A DNA stretch of 64,000 nt from Bradyrhizobium guangdongense. Lineage in GTDB: Bacteria > Pseudomonadota > Alphaproteobacteria > Rhizobiales > Xanthobacteraceae. The notes beneath the pieces were generated by a model. The model did no database searches and was not told where the DNA came from. It was given only the letters and a program-made list of their open reading frames with translations. The stretch covers positions 2,294,001 to 2,358,000 of the forward strand of contig NZ_CP030051.1 of assembly GCF_004114975.1 (NCBI RefSeq), in the 5' to 3' direction. The position numbers and the translations under genes were made by a program. The first letter of the stretch is position 1; each line of letters starts with the position of its first letter. Shown one piece after another: positions 17,596 through 26,210 of the stretch.

Positions 17596-19602
17596 TCACG
17601 CCACGACCTTGGCTGCGCTCTGGTCCAGGCGCTCGCGTTCCTTGGCGAGATAATCCTCGATCGCCGCCCCGGGCATGGGCTTGGAGAAGTAATAGCCCTG
17701 CACGAAATCGCATCCGAGGCGGCGCAGGGTGTCGAACTGGGCGCGGGTCTCGACGCCCTCGACGACGCAGGCGATCTCCATGTCGTCGCACAGGCCCGTG
17801 AGCGACTTGATGATCTTGTGGCTGACCGGGTTGTCGCTGATGTCGGCGACGAAACTGCGGTCGATCTTGAGCTTGTCCAGCGGCAGGCGGTGCACATGGC
17901 TCAGCGAGGAATAGCCGGTGCCGAAATCATCCAGCGAAATGCCGCAGCCCATGGCTTTCAGCGCGGCGATCGACTGCTGGGCGCGGACGAAGTCGAAGGT
18001 GACGGCAGTCTCCGTAATTTCGAAGTCGAGCCGGCGCGGCGGCACGCCGCTCTTCTCGATGATGGCGATCAGCGGCAGGATGCCGTCCGGCGAGCAGATG
18101 TCGTGGGCCGAGAGGTTGAACGACAGGCGGGTGTGATCGGGCCAGGTCTTGGCGGCCGCGAGCGCGCGCACCAGCAGCGCCTGCGTCAGGGCGCGGATCA
18201 GGCCGATCCGCTCGGCGGCCGGGATGAAGTCGGCCGGCGAGACCCAGCCGAGGCGGGGGCTCTGCCAGCGCGCCAGCGCCTCGAAACCCGCGGTGTGCTC
18301 GCTCATGGCATCGACGATCGGCTGGAACACCAGCTCCATCTCGGCGTCGAAATCGGCGGTGCGCAGCAGGGTCTCGATCACGCTGCGGCTGCGAATCTCA
18401 GCCTCGAGCTCGCTGGAGAAGATCACCGTCCGCCCGCGCAGATGACGCTTGGCATGGTAGAGCGAATAGTCCGCGCATTCGTAGAGGGCCTCCGCCGTCG
18501 TCGCCGAGCGCGGATACAGCGCAAAGCCGATCGAGCAGGACAGGCCGGTGTGAGCGGTGTCGAGCTGGTAGGGCAGCTTGACCTGCTCGCCGATACGCTC
18601 GCCGAGCCGCAGCAGATCGGCATCCTCGGGGTCGCCACACACGACGAGACCGAATTCGTCACCGCCCAGGCGCGCGAATTCCACGCGTTGTGGCCCGAAG
18701 CCTTCGCAGACCTCGCGGATACGGCGCCCGGCCTCGATCAGGACTCGATCGCCGATCGAGTGGCCGTAATTGTCGTTGATCGGCTTGAAGCCGTCGAGGT
18801 CGATGATGCCGACCGCGACGCGCACGTGCCTGCGTTCGGCATCGGCGAAGGCGCTCGACAGCTCGGCGAAAAAGCGGCGGCGGTTCGGCAGTTCGGTCAG
18901 GGCATCGAGATTGGCGAGACGAAAATTCTCGTCCGACAGCGTCTGCGTCGCCGCCTGCTGCGCCAGCAGGGATTTGCGGCTGCCGACGAGATCGGCGAAG
19001 TCGCGATAATAGATGAACAGCACGGTCACCATCGCGCCGGAGACCAGCAGATTGTTGACTGCGATCGCCTTCAGCGTCGGTTCGCCCGTGGCCCAGAAGA
19101 ACAGCACATAGGGCAGGTCGACGACGATCGTCACGATCAGCGCCGCCGAACGTAGATGCATCAGCGAGAAGATGCAGCCGATTACGGTCACGGCCATGTA
19201 GAAGGCGACCTGGCTCTTGGCAAACGGATCGCCGTACGGATAGAGCGCGAACGACCAGGCGGTGAAGCCCGCACCGATCGGCAGCGTCATCCAGTTGGTG
19301 GCACGCAGATTGCGCAGGATGTCGGCATCACTGCGCACCAGATGACGTTGGCGCAGCCACCAGAAGGTGCGAAGCGCCGCGAGCAGCGTCAGCACGCCCG
19401 GGACGATCATCGTCAGCCAGTCCGGCGCGACGTTGACGTAGGTATAGGCGACCGCGATCGTGTTGCTGATCAGGATGAAGTAGAGCAGCGGGATCTGCTT
19501 GGAGAAGGCGTCGAATTGCGCGCGTGTCAGGTCCGAGTCGGTGGGCACGCGGAACAGCGCCACGGCCGCCGCGAAGTAAGCTTTCAATTTGATGGCAAGC
19601 AT
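17596..19602 (-). CDS. Membrane GGDEF-EAL cyclic-di-GMP protein
   Basis: A 668-residue protein with about six N-terminal membrane helices (residues about 25-205), then a GGDEF domain (GGDEF intact at 313-317) and an EAL domain (EAL in GFEALARW at 441-443; also NLSAHDI, DDFGTGYSSL, KIDRSFV, EGVET). Both catalytic signatures are intact, so it may make and/or degrade c-di-GMP. The inhibitory I-site RxxD expected upstream of GGDEF reads PQRV and is absent. The ATG at 19602 is preferred over the in-frame TTG at 19629. No linked partner is evident. Confidence 0.9.
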   Translation of the reverse strand: MLAIKLKAYFAAAVALFRVPTDSDLTRAQFDAFSKQIPLLYFILISNTIAVAYTYVNVAPDWLTMIVPGVLTLLAALRTFWWLRQRHLVRSDADILRNLRATNWMTLPIGAGFTAWSFALYPYGDPFAKSQVAFYMAVTVIGCIFSLMHLRSAALIVTIVVDLPYVLFFWATGEPTLKAIAVNNLLVSGAMVTVLFIYYRDFADLVGSRKSLLAQQAATQTLSDENFRLANLDALTELPNRRRFFAELSSAFADAERRHVRVAVGIIDLDGFKPINDNYGHSIGDRVLIEAGRRIREVCEGFGPQRVEFARLGGDEFGLVVCGDPEDADLLRLGERIGEQVKLPYQLDTAHTGLSCSIGFALYPRSATTAEALYECADYSLYHAKRHLRGRTVIFSSELEAEIRSRSVIETLLRTADFDAEMELVFQPIVDAMSEHTAGFEALARWQSPRLGWVSPADFIPAAERIGLIRALTQALLVRALAAAKTWPDHTRLSFNLSAHDICSPDGILPLIAIIEKSGVPPRRLDFEITETAVTFDFVRAQQSIAALKAMGCGISLDDFGTGYSSLSHVHRLPLDKLKIDRSFVADISDNPVSHKIIKSLTGLCDDMEIACVVEGVETRAQFDTLRRLGCDFVQGYYFSKPMPGAAIEDYLAKERERLDQSAAKVVA

Positions 19603-19873
19603 TACAAACGCGCCCCAAAATCCCTTCAAAAACGAAGTCGATCTTGCATGGCGGGGGTAAAGACCGCGTTAGACTGGTTCCCCACGGGAGCGCTACCGGA
19701 AATTGTGCGCCGCCGCAGGATTTTCCACCCGCGTGCATTGGTGAGAGACTGTTAACATTGCGCGGCGGAGGCGGGCGCCGTTTCGTGCGACAGATCGTCC
19801 GAAAGCGATCGCGGATACGTACTGCTAACCGTATCCGCCGCGGCGGCGCCTCCTCGCGACGGCGGTATTGTGT

Positions 19874-19911
19874 GCTCCATCCACCTCTCCCCGAGGAGAG
19901 ATGGATGGAGC
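19874..19911. repeat. Long hairpin, REP-like element / possible terminator
   Basis: A 17-bp inverted repeat (GCTCCATCCACCTCTCC and its reverse complement with one G-T pair) around a 4-base loop, 16 bp past the stop of the metallo-beta-lactamase gene. There is no T-run. The 326-bp gap 19603-19927 otherwise holds only upstream sequence of the GGDEF-EAL gene. It resembles short palindromic intergenic repeats of rhizobia, and the same CTCTCC/GGAGAG core recurs in the element at 27.8 kb. Confidence 0.6.
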
Positions 19912-19927
19912 GCCGAGAGCCAACCTT

Positions 19928-20818
19928 CTATTTCGCGGCCTGCAGCGCGGCGGTCTGCTTGGCGAGCGCCTTGTCGAAATCCTCCGACAGGCCGGTCGCG
20001 TAGGTCGCAAGCTCGCCCGGCTTGACGAACGGATTGGGCGTCTCGCTCTTGATCTGCTGTGCGCGTTTGTCCTGCATGCCGTAAACCTCGGGATGCGGTC
20101 CGAGCAGCACGTCGATCTTCATCGCTTTGACTCTGGCGAAGGTCGCGCGATAGTCGTCGACGATGCCGGGATAGGTCGGCTGTCCCACCAGCCGGTTCAG
20201 CGCCACGGTGCCGCTGCAGAAGAACAGCACCTCGCGGTCCTGGCCGCCGTCCTTCACCGTCATCTCCCAGCTGGTGCAGCCCGGCGAATGGCCGGGCGTC
20301 GCGTGCGCCGTCAGCGTGGTGTCGCCGAGCGTGACCTTGTCGCCTTCCTTCACTGTGCGATCGACTTTCACCGGCGGAAAGGTGAGGTCCGGGTTCTTCT
20401 CGTCGCCCGGATAATAGCCGCCCTCGAGCAGCGGCTTGTCGCGCTCGCCGGCGACGAGCTGTGCGCCGCTCTCCTGCTTGATCTCGGCAAAGCCGCCGGT
20501 GTGGTCGAGATGGGCGTGGCTGTTGAGGATGTATTTGATATCGGCGACCTTGAAGCCCAGCTTGGCGATGTTGTCCTTGATCATGCCCGTCGACTGCGGC
20601 ATCGCGGTGTCCATCAGGATCAGGCCCTGCGACGTCTTGATGACGTAGACGGCGATGCCCTCGGTCCCGACATAGTAGATGTTGTCGACCAGGTGGAACG
20701 GCTCGAACGGCGCGGTCCACTTCTTCATAACCGTCGCCAGGAAGTCCTTGATGGTCTGCGCCTGCGCGCCAGGTGCAAAGAGCGCGAGCGCACATAGCGC
20801 GGCCGTGAGCTTTCTCAT
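19928..20818 (-). CDS. Metallo-beta-lactamase-fold hydrolase, subclass B3 type
   Basis: A 296-residue exported hydrolase with signal peptide MRKLTAALCALALFAPGAQA. The zinc motif NSHAHLDHTGG, ATPGHSPGCTSW (third His) and GPHPEVYG (fourth-site His) match subclass B3 metallo-beta-lactamases (L1/THIN-B type). Environmental members may or may not hydrolyse beta-lactams. The frame continues to 21115, but the ATG at 20818 follows GGGAGG and begins the signal peptide. Periplasmic; monocistronic. Confidence 0.85.
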   Translation of the reverse strand: MRKLTAALCALALFAPGAQAQTIKDFLATVMKKWTAPFEPFHLVDNIYYVGTEGIAVYVIKTSQGLILMDTAMPQSTGMIKDNIAKLGFKVADIKYILNSHAHLDHTGGFAEIKQESGAQLVAGERDKPLLEGGYYPGDEKNPDLTFPPVKVDRTVKEGDKVTLGDTTLTAHATPGHSPGCTSWEMTVKDGGQDREVLFFCSGTVALNRLVGQPTYPGIVDDYRATFARVKAMKIDVLLGPHPEVYGMQDKRAQQIKSETPNPFVKPGELATYATGLSEDFDKALAKQTAALQAAK

Positions 20819-21020
20819 GGATTGTCCTCCCTGGTGTTGTTTTTCGTTGCGACCGCGGCTCCGCGGATCGATCGGGAGGCTAGATGTTGCGCGATCTGGC
20901 AGCAACCGCCGCGTGTTCGAAAAATTCCGCGTCATGCGCGGAATAACGGGTGCCGTCCGGTTTCGGCATGCGGCAATCGGCATCCGACCGCGCCGCGGCT
21001 CTCCCGTCGCCCTCAAAAGA

Positions 21021-22376
21021 TCAGGCGAGAGCGGCCTGTCGTTCCCGCACCGGTTCGCGGGTTCGGTCGGCGCCACGCGGCTCGGCGAGCCGCGTAAAGC
21101 TGCGCTGGCTCGCATCTGCGGGCGCCTCGACGATGACGCCCTCGCAGACGATCTGGCCGCCGAGCAGCTTGAATTCCAGCTTGTCGTAGCGCGGCATCGT
21201 CTCGCCGGGCTCGGGCGGCAGCAGCTCGATGCGGCCTTGGATGTTCAGCGTCGCTTCGCCGGTTCCGTGCAGCCGGGGATTCCACATCCTGATCCCGGTC
21301 TCGGACCAGCGCTGCCGGATCAGTGTGGCGCGGTCGGCGGGCTCCACGATCTTTGCCCGGACCTTCGGCGCGCTCTGAGTCTTCGGAGCGGGAGCCGGCT
21401 CGACCTGCGCGGCGCCAACAGGCGTGTCCGTGGACACATCTTCCGCGGCAATGGCCGGGCCGGGCGGCAGATCGTCGGGGGCATCGGGCTCGATCTCTGC
21501 CGCTGCGACGCTGGAAGCGGGCTCGCTATCGACGCTGGCCTCGGCGGAGGCGGGCACGGTGATCCCGGCGTCGACCACGATGACGGAGGCCTCGTCGACG
21601 GTGACCGCTTCGACCGCGTTGGAAAGGGCGCACGCCGGTTCTTCTTCGACGAGGCGCCCGGAGCTCTCGACCGGCTTTAATTCCGTCTCGGCAGTGGCGA
21701 CATGCTCCACAGCGACAGGCTCGACATCCTCAGGCCGTTCTGTGGATGCATCGCTGCCGATGATGGGCTCAGCGGCTTCAATCGCTTCGACGTCGACGGA
21801 AAAGACCGGAGCCTCGTCTACGATGTCGGGTTCGCCATCCGTCAGGAGTTCTACGGCGAGATCGCTGCTGACGACAGGCTCGGGAGCGTCGATTGCGTCG
21901 ACTTCGACAAGCGAAGCGGGAGCCTCGTTGACGACCTCGGATTCAGCCTCGGTCAGACGTTCGGCAGGCGGATCGCTGCTGATCAGTTCAAGCAGATCAA
22001 CCGGCTCGCTCGCGACCTCGACCGACGGGCCTGAAGTCTGTTCGACGACGACGAACTCGACCTCTACCGGCGTCTCCGGAGATGTATGGTCGCTGACGCC
22101 GATATTGGTCGTGGCCGCGGACGCGGTCTCTTCGATGACGGAGACAGCGGTGTTGTCTTCGACCGGCACAGCCACTTCGATGCCGGCGTCGCCGGGCATC
22201 GGCTCGATGTTGAGGCTGTCGAGGGCCGGAGCAGCTTCTGCGATGATCGCCGGCTGCTCATCCGCAGCGCTCGGCGCCGCGGCAATGCTGCCGCCAGGGG
22301 GCGGGGGCCGAAGCCGCTTGAACGCCCATTTCACCGCGGGAATGCGGCTCAGCAACGATATCAGTCTCGAAAGCAC
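21021..22376 (-). CDS. Acidic low-complexity protein with 37-residue repeats
   Basis: A 451-residue protein starting at GTG. A short basic/hydrophobic N-terminus (MLSRLISLLSRIPAVKWAFKRLRPPPPGG) precedes about 300 residues very rich in Glu, Asp, Ala, Val, Pro and Ser. That region includes two clear tandem 37-residue units (133-169 and 170-206: SSD....L/RLT..E...V.EAP...VE/DAI.A.EP) and a partial third. A compact C-terminal domain (about 345-430; IRQRWSETGIRMWNPRLHGTGEATLNIQGRIELLPP) looks folded. Function is unknown. It might tether the C-terminal domain to the membrane through the amphipathic N-terminus. No family recognised. Confidence 0.65.
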   Translation of the reverse strand: MLSRLISLLSRIPAVKWAFKRLRPPPPGGSIAAAPSAADEQPAIIAEAAPALDSLNIEPMPGDAGIEVAVPVEDNTAVSVIEETASAATTNIGVSDHTSPETPVEVEFVVVEQTSGPSVEVASEPVDLLELISSDPPAERLTEAESEVVNEAPASLVEVDAIDAPEPVVSSDLAVELLTDGEPDIVDEAPVFSVDVEAIEAAEPIIGSDASTERPEDVEPVAVEHVATAETELKPVESSGRLVEEEPACALSNAVEAVTVDEASVIVVDAGITVPASAEASVDSEPASSVAAAEIEPDAPDDLPPGPAIAAEDVSTDTPVGAAQVEPAPAPKTQSAPKVRAKIVEPADRATLIRQRWSETGIRMWNPRLHGTGEATLNIQGRIELLPPEPGETMPRYDKLEFKLLGGQIVCEGVIVEAPADASQRSFTRLAEPRGADRTREPVRERQAALA

Positions 22377-22463
22377 TGGGACTTGTCCAAGAGGTACTCA
22401 GGGCTGTAGGCAAGCGCTGATTCGCCGGCAATTCGAAAAGCTGCCCCGGCTGTCACATCCCTG

Positions 22464-22562
22464 TCAATTGAGGCGGGACCAATTGCAGAACATCTGCACA
22501 GCCCCCGCGCCGCCGATCGCCAACGCGATGACGCAGGCGGATGCCAGAATGATTGTCTTCAT
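22464..22562 (-). CDS. Small hydrophobic peptide, 32 aa
   Basis: A 32-residue ORF starting MKTIILASACVIALAIGG and ending MFCNWSRLN: a single hydrophobic helix with a short polar tail containing Cys. A near-ideal AAGGAGAG lies 5 bases before the ATG, which is the main reason for calling it. It could be a small membrane peptide or a minimal signal-peptide-like product. It lies divergent from tupA. Confidence 0.55.
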   Translation of the reverse strand: MKTIILASACVIALAIGGAGAVQMFCNWSRLN

Positions 22563-22721
22563 TGGACTCTCCTTTACGTTGCGGCTCCAGCAACCGGGCT
22601 GTGCCGGCGCCGTTCCAGCCGATGGGGGCCATTGCCATCAACTCTCTGCCGCCAAACGTCGGGGTTCCCGCCGTCATCGCCGGCGGCTATTGGACGGTAT
22701 CATCGCTTGTTTGAGGGACGC

Positions 22722-23531
22722 ATGAGAAAGCTTGCCGCTATCGCAACGATCCTGTTCTGGTCGACATGCGCGTACGCGCAGGATCGCTCCATCACGGTGG
22801 CCTCGACGACGTCGACGGAGCAATCGGGCTTGTTCGGCTACCTGCTGCCGCTGTTCACGAAAGAGAAGGGCATCGCGGTGAAGGTCGTCGCCGTCGGCAC
22901 CGGGCAGGCGCTGGATATCGGTCGGCGCGGCGATGCTGATGTGGTGTTCGTCCATGACAGGGTGGCGGAAGACAAATTCATGTCCGAAGGGCAGGGCGTG
23001 AAGCGCTTCGACGTGATGTACAACGACTTCGTCATTGTCGGGCCGAAAAGCGATCCCGCCCACATCGCTGGCGACAAGGATGTCGCCGATGCCCTGCGCA
23101 AGATCGCAGCGGCCAAGGCACCGTTCATCTCGCGCGGCGACAAGTCCGGGACGCATGCCGCCGAACTGAGATTGTGGAAAGAGGCGGGCGTCGACATCGC
23201 GACCGCCAAGGGCAGCTGGTATCGCGAGATCGGCCAGGGCATGGGCCCGGCGCTGAACATGGCGTCCTCGTCGAATGCTTACCTGCTGTCGGACCGCGGC
23301 ACCTGGCTGTCGTTCAAGAACCGTGGCGAGCTTGCGATCCTGACCGAGGGCGACAAGCGGCTGTTCAACCAATACGGCGTCATGCTGGTCAATCCCGACA
23401 AGCATCCTGACGTCAAGGCGAAGGACGGACAGGCCTTCATCGACTGGCTGATCTCGCCGAAGGGGCAGGATGCGATCGCCGGCTACAAGGTTGGCGGCGA
23501 GCAGCTATTTTTCCCCAACGCGTCCCACTAG
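22722..23531 (+). CDS. tupA: Tungstate-binding periplasmic protein TupA
   Basis: A 269-residue exported protein (signal MRKLAAIATILFWSTCAYA) of the TupA family: ITVASTTSTEQSGLFGYLLP, VGTGQALDIGRRGDADVVFVHD, NDFVIVGPKSDPA, PFISRGDKSGTH. TupA binds tungstate with very high affinity for uptake. Its last 27 bp overlap the 3' end of the convergent tupB, whereas tupABC normally form one operon. The ATG at 22722 starts the signal peptide. Confidence 0.9.
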   Translation: MRKLAAIATILFWSTCAYAQDRSITVASTTSTEQSGLFGYLLPLFTKEKGIAVKVVAVGTGQALDIGRRGDADVVFVHDRVAEDKFMSEGQGVKRFDVMYNDFVIVGPKSDPAHIAGDKDVADALRKIAAAKAPFISRGDKSGTHAAELRLWKEAGVDIATAKGSWYREIGQGMGPALNMASSSNAYLLSDRGTWLSFKNRGELAILTEGDKRLFNQYGVMLVNPDKHPDVKAKDGQAFIDWLISPKGQDAIAGYKVGGEQLFFPNASH

Positions 23532-24203
23532 CAGGAAGGCGACGGTCGAGACGGCGACGCTGAGCGCGAGCAGGATCAGCCCGAGCCCCAGCGCCAGCGG
23601 CAAATCGCCTTTGCTGGTCTCCAGCGCGATCGCTGTCGTCATCGTGCGCGTAAAGCCTCTGATATTGCCGCCGACGATGATGATGGCGCCGACTTCGGCG
23701 ATGGCGCGCCCGAAGGCGGCGAGGAAGGCCGTCAGCAGGGAGGTCCGGCCGAGCGCGAACAAGAGGCCGATGCTGCGCAGCGTCGACAGTCCGTCGATCC
23801 GCGCGAGGTCGCCATACTCGGCCCACAGCAGGCTCGCCGGCCGGTGCACCAGCGCCACCACGATCGGCGTGGCCAGCAGCGTCTGCGCGATCACCATGGC
23901 CGTCGGCGTGAACAACAGGCCCGCGGCTCCCAGGGGGCCGGATCGCGACAACATCAGATAAAGCGCAAGCCCGACCACGACCGGCGGCAGGCCAAGCAGT
24001 GCGTTGGTCAGAACGATGATGACCTGCCGGCCACGAAAGCGGGTGATCGCAAGCAGGGCTCCGAGCGGAGCACCGAGCAGCAGTGCGACGACGCTGGCCG
24101 TCAGGCTCACGCGCACTGACAGCGCGACGATGCCGAGCAGCTCGGGATCGGCTTCGCCAATCAGCGCGAACGCGGCAGCGATGGATCTGGCAAAATCGTT
24201 CAT
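23505..24203 (-). CDS. tupB: Tungstate ABC transporter permease TupB
   Basis: A 232-residue permease with about five membrane segments, close to TupB: VALSVRVSLTASVVALLLGAPLGALLA, LLGLPPVVVGLALYLMLSRSGPLG, and the EAA-like loop DGLSTLRSIGLLFALGRTSLLTAFLAAFGRAIAEVGAIIIVGGN. It should pair with TupA and an ATPase (TupC), but no ATPase gene lies beside it. It reads on the strand opposite to tupA and follows arsC by 17 bp, so it may share arsC's transcript. The ATG at 24203 is chosen over the longer frame that runs into arsC. Confidence 0.87.
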   Translation of the reverse strand: MNDFARSIAAAFALIGEADPELLGIVALSVRVSLTASVVALLLGAPLGALLAITRFRGRQVIIVLTNALLGLPPVVVGLALYLMLSRSGPLGAAGLLFTPTAMVIAQTLLATPIVVALVHRPASLLWAEYGDLARIDGLSTLRSIGLLFALGRTSLLTAFLAAFGRAIAEVGAIIIVGGNIRGFTRTMTTAIALETSKGDLPLALGLGLILLALSVAVSTVAFLLVGRVGEK

Positions 24204-24220
24204 CCGGCCCGATGCTGTTG

Positions 24221-24571
24221 CTACGGCAGGAGGTCGAGCACGAGTTCGGAGGGGCGGCAAAGCCTCACGCCTTTCGGCGTGACGACGATCGGCCGGTTGA
24301 TCAGGATGGGATGCGCGATCATGGCGTCGAGAAGCTGGTCGTCGGTCAGATCGGGATTGTCGAGTCCGAGCTCGGCGTACGGCGCGGCCTTCTCGCGAAC
24401 TGCCTCGCGCACCGAAATTCCCATGCGGGCGATCAGCTGCCGCAACAGCGCGCGGGACGGCGGTGTCTTCAGATATTCGACCACATGCGGTTCGACACCA
24501 GCATCGCGGATCGTGGCAAGCGTCGTGCGCGACGTGCCGCACTCAGGGTTGTGGTAGATGATCGCGTCCAT
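24221..24571 (-). CDS. arsC: Arsenate reductase ArsC (glutaredoxin type)
   Basis: A 116-residue thioredoxin-fold protein with the ArsC signature HNPECGTSR (catalytic Cys11), EYLKTPPSR and HPILINRPIVVTPKGVRLCRP. It reduces arsenate to arsenite using glutathione and glutaredoxin. No arsB/acr3 or arsR is adjacent, so it is an isolated copy, possibly cotranscribed with tupB. The ATG at 24571 gives the standard N-terminus; an in-frame ATG at 24610 adds 13 residues not typical of the family. Confidence 0.88.
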   Translation of the reverse strand: MDAIIYHNPECGTSRTTLATIRDAGVEPHVVEYLKTPPSRALLRQLIARMGISVREAVREKAAPYAELGLDNPDLTDDQLLDAMIAHPILINRPIVVTPKGVRLCRPSELVLDLLP

Positions 24572-24679
24572 GCCATGGGCCCTGTCTGATGTGTGCTGAA
24601 TTGTACACATGTGCGTTGCTCGGTTCCATCCAGAGTTTGCGCTTGAAAGCGTAGCTCAGCCGTGTCCCACTGATACTGG

Positions 24680-26101
24680 ATGAGCAAACCTGAGTTGATA
24701 TCAACGAGAGCCTTTGGAGTCTTTGCCGCCGTGGTGGTCGGCGGATATCTGCTGGCCGCCGTCCAGGCGCTCGCGCAGGAAGACAAGAAAACCGACGATG
24801 ACAAGCCAGCCGATCCGGACACGGGCGAGAGCACGGTCGAGGAGAAAACGCTCGGCCTGCTACCGAACCCGCTTCAGAAATATGGGGTGAAGTTCGCGGC
24901 GACTTACATCGGGGAAGAGCTGGGCAACGCTTCGGGCGGAGTCAGGCAAGGCGCGGTCTACGAGGGCCGCTTGAATCTCGCCGTCGACGTCGATCTGGAC
25001 AAGCTTGCCGGCCTCGACAAGCTGACTTTCCATGCCAACATGTTCCAGATTCACGGCGGCGGCCTGTCGCGCGACAATCTGCAAAATTTCTTCGTCGTGA
25101 GCGGGATCGAGGCGTTGCCGTCGACCCGGCTCTACGAAGCCTATTTCGAGAAGCAGTGGGGCGAGAAGAAGGTCTCGCTGAAGCTCGGCCAGCTCGCGGC
25201 CGACAGCGAGTTCATCAACACCAAATACACCGACGTCTTCACCAACGCCTCGATGGGCTGGCCGGCCATCACCTCGCTGGATCTGCCGAGCGGTGGTCCC
25301 TCGCCACCGCTGGCCGCGATGGGCGCGAGACTTCTCGTCAACGTCACCGACCAGCTCGCCGTCCTCGGCGGAATCTTTGACGGCGATCAGGCGGGCCCCG
25401 GTCCTGGCGATCCTCAGCAACGCAATCGTTACGGCATCAATTTCCGTGTCAACGATCCGCCGCTTCTGCTCGGACAGGTTCAATACGCCTGGAATAACAA
25501 GAAAGGCGATCCCAATCTTGCCGGCCAGATCAAGTTCGGCGGCTGGCGTCATTTTGGCGCGTTTGCGGATCAACGGCTCGCATCCAACGGCATATCGCTC
25601 GCAGCGCCCGCGAGCAGCGGCGAGCCGATGTTGTTGTCCGGCGATATCGGGGGCTGGATTGTATTCGAGCAGCAGATCTATCGCGTGCCCCAGAGTGACG
25701 ATCGCGGCATCGGCGTCTTTATCCGGGCCTCCGGCGCCCCGGCCGATCGCAATCTGATCGATCTCTATGCCGATGGCGGCGTTGAGTTCGTCGGTCTCGA
25801 CGAGCGCCGTCCGGATGACAAGTTCGGGATCGCAGCCGGCTACGCGCATGTTTCGAAGCGTGCGCAGACGCTCGATGCAGACTTCCGGGCCCTCGTCGCG
25901 CCGGATTGGCCGGTTCGCAGTTTCGAGGGCTTGCTGACCGCCGTGTATCAATATCAAATCAGGGACGGCTGGACGGTCCAGCCGAACTTCCAGTACATCA
26001 TTCATCCCGGCGGCGGCGCGACGCTCCCGTCCGGTCCGCTTGCCGGCAAGGTGCTCGGAAACGCCTCGGTATTCGGATTGCGGACCACGCTGAAATTCTA
26101 G
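24680..26101 (+). CDS. Carbohydrate-selective porin, OprB family
   Basis: A 473-residue outer-membrane protein with an N-terminal signal (...GYLLAAVQALAQ). OprB-type barrel segments include YGVKFAATYIGEELGNASGG, YEGRLNLAVDVDLDKLAGL, FFVVSGIEALPSTRLYEAYFEKQWG, KLGQLAADSEF and a C-terminal strand ending FGLRTTLKF with terminal Phe. OprB porins admit sugars; the specificity of this copy is unknown. Divergent from arsC, with about 110 bp between starts. Confidence 0.85.
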   Translation: MSKPELISTRAFGVFAAVVVGGYLLAAVQALAQEDKKTDDDKPADPDTGESTVEEKTLGLLPNPLQKYGVKFAATYIGEELGNASGGVRQGAVYEGRLNLAVDVDLDKLAGLDKLTFHANMFQIHGGGLSRDNLQNFFVVSGIEALPSTRLYEAYFEKQWGEKKVSLKLGQLAADSEFINTKYTDVFTNASMGWPAITSLDLPSGGPSPPLAAMGARLLVNVTDQLAVLGGIFDGDQAGPGPGDPQQRNRYGINFRVNDPPLLLGQVQYAWNNKKGDPNLAGQIKFGGWRHFGAFADQRLASNGISLAAPASSGEPMLLSGDIGGWIVFEQQIYRVPQSDDRGIGVFIRASGAPADRNLIDLYADGGVEFVGLDERRPDDKFGIAAGYAHVSKRAQTLDADFRALVAPDWPVRSFEGLLTAVYQYQIRDGWTVQPNFQYIIHPGGGATLPSGPLAGKVLGNASVFGLRTTLKF

Positions 26102-26210
26102 GGCGCGTCACGAACGGCGGATGGGTATTTCGGTGGACGGGCAAAACACTTGAACGGGGTGTCAATCCCGGATTCCGGAAATATTCTCCTTTACCGAATT
26201 TCGGAACGAT

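Noticed and set aside
16167..17897. 576-residue open frame antisense to hutU
   Set aside because: Shadow of a highly conserved enzyme in high-GC DNA; it also runs into the convergent GGDEF-EAL gene.
17512..19155. 547-residue plus-strand frame over the GGDEF-EAL gene
   Set aside because: Complement of a gene with intact GGDEF and EAL motifs; low-complexity translation.
19928..20818. Metallo-beta-lactamase as part of the PQQ relay system
   Set aside because: Its motif pattern is subclass B3 type, not the SoxH-like type seen at 54.0-55.0 kb, and it is over 30 kb from that cluster.
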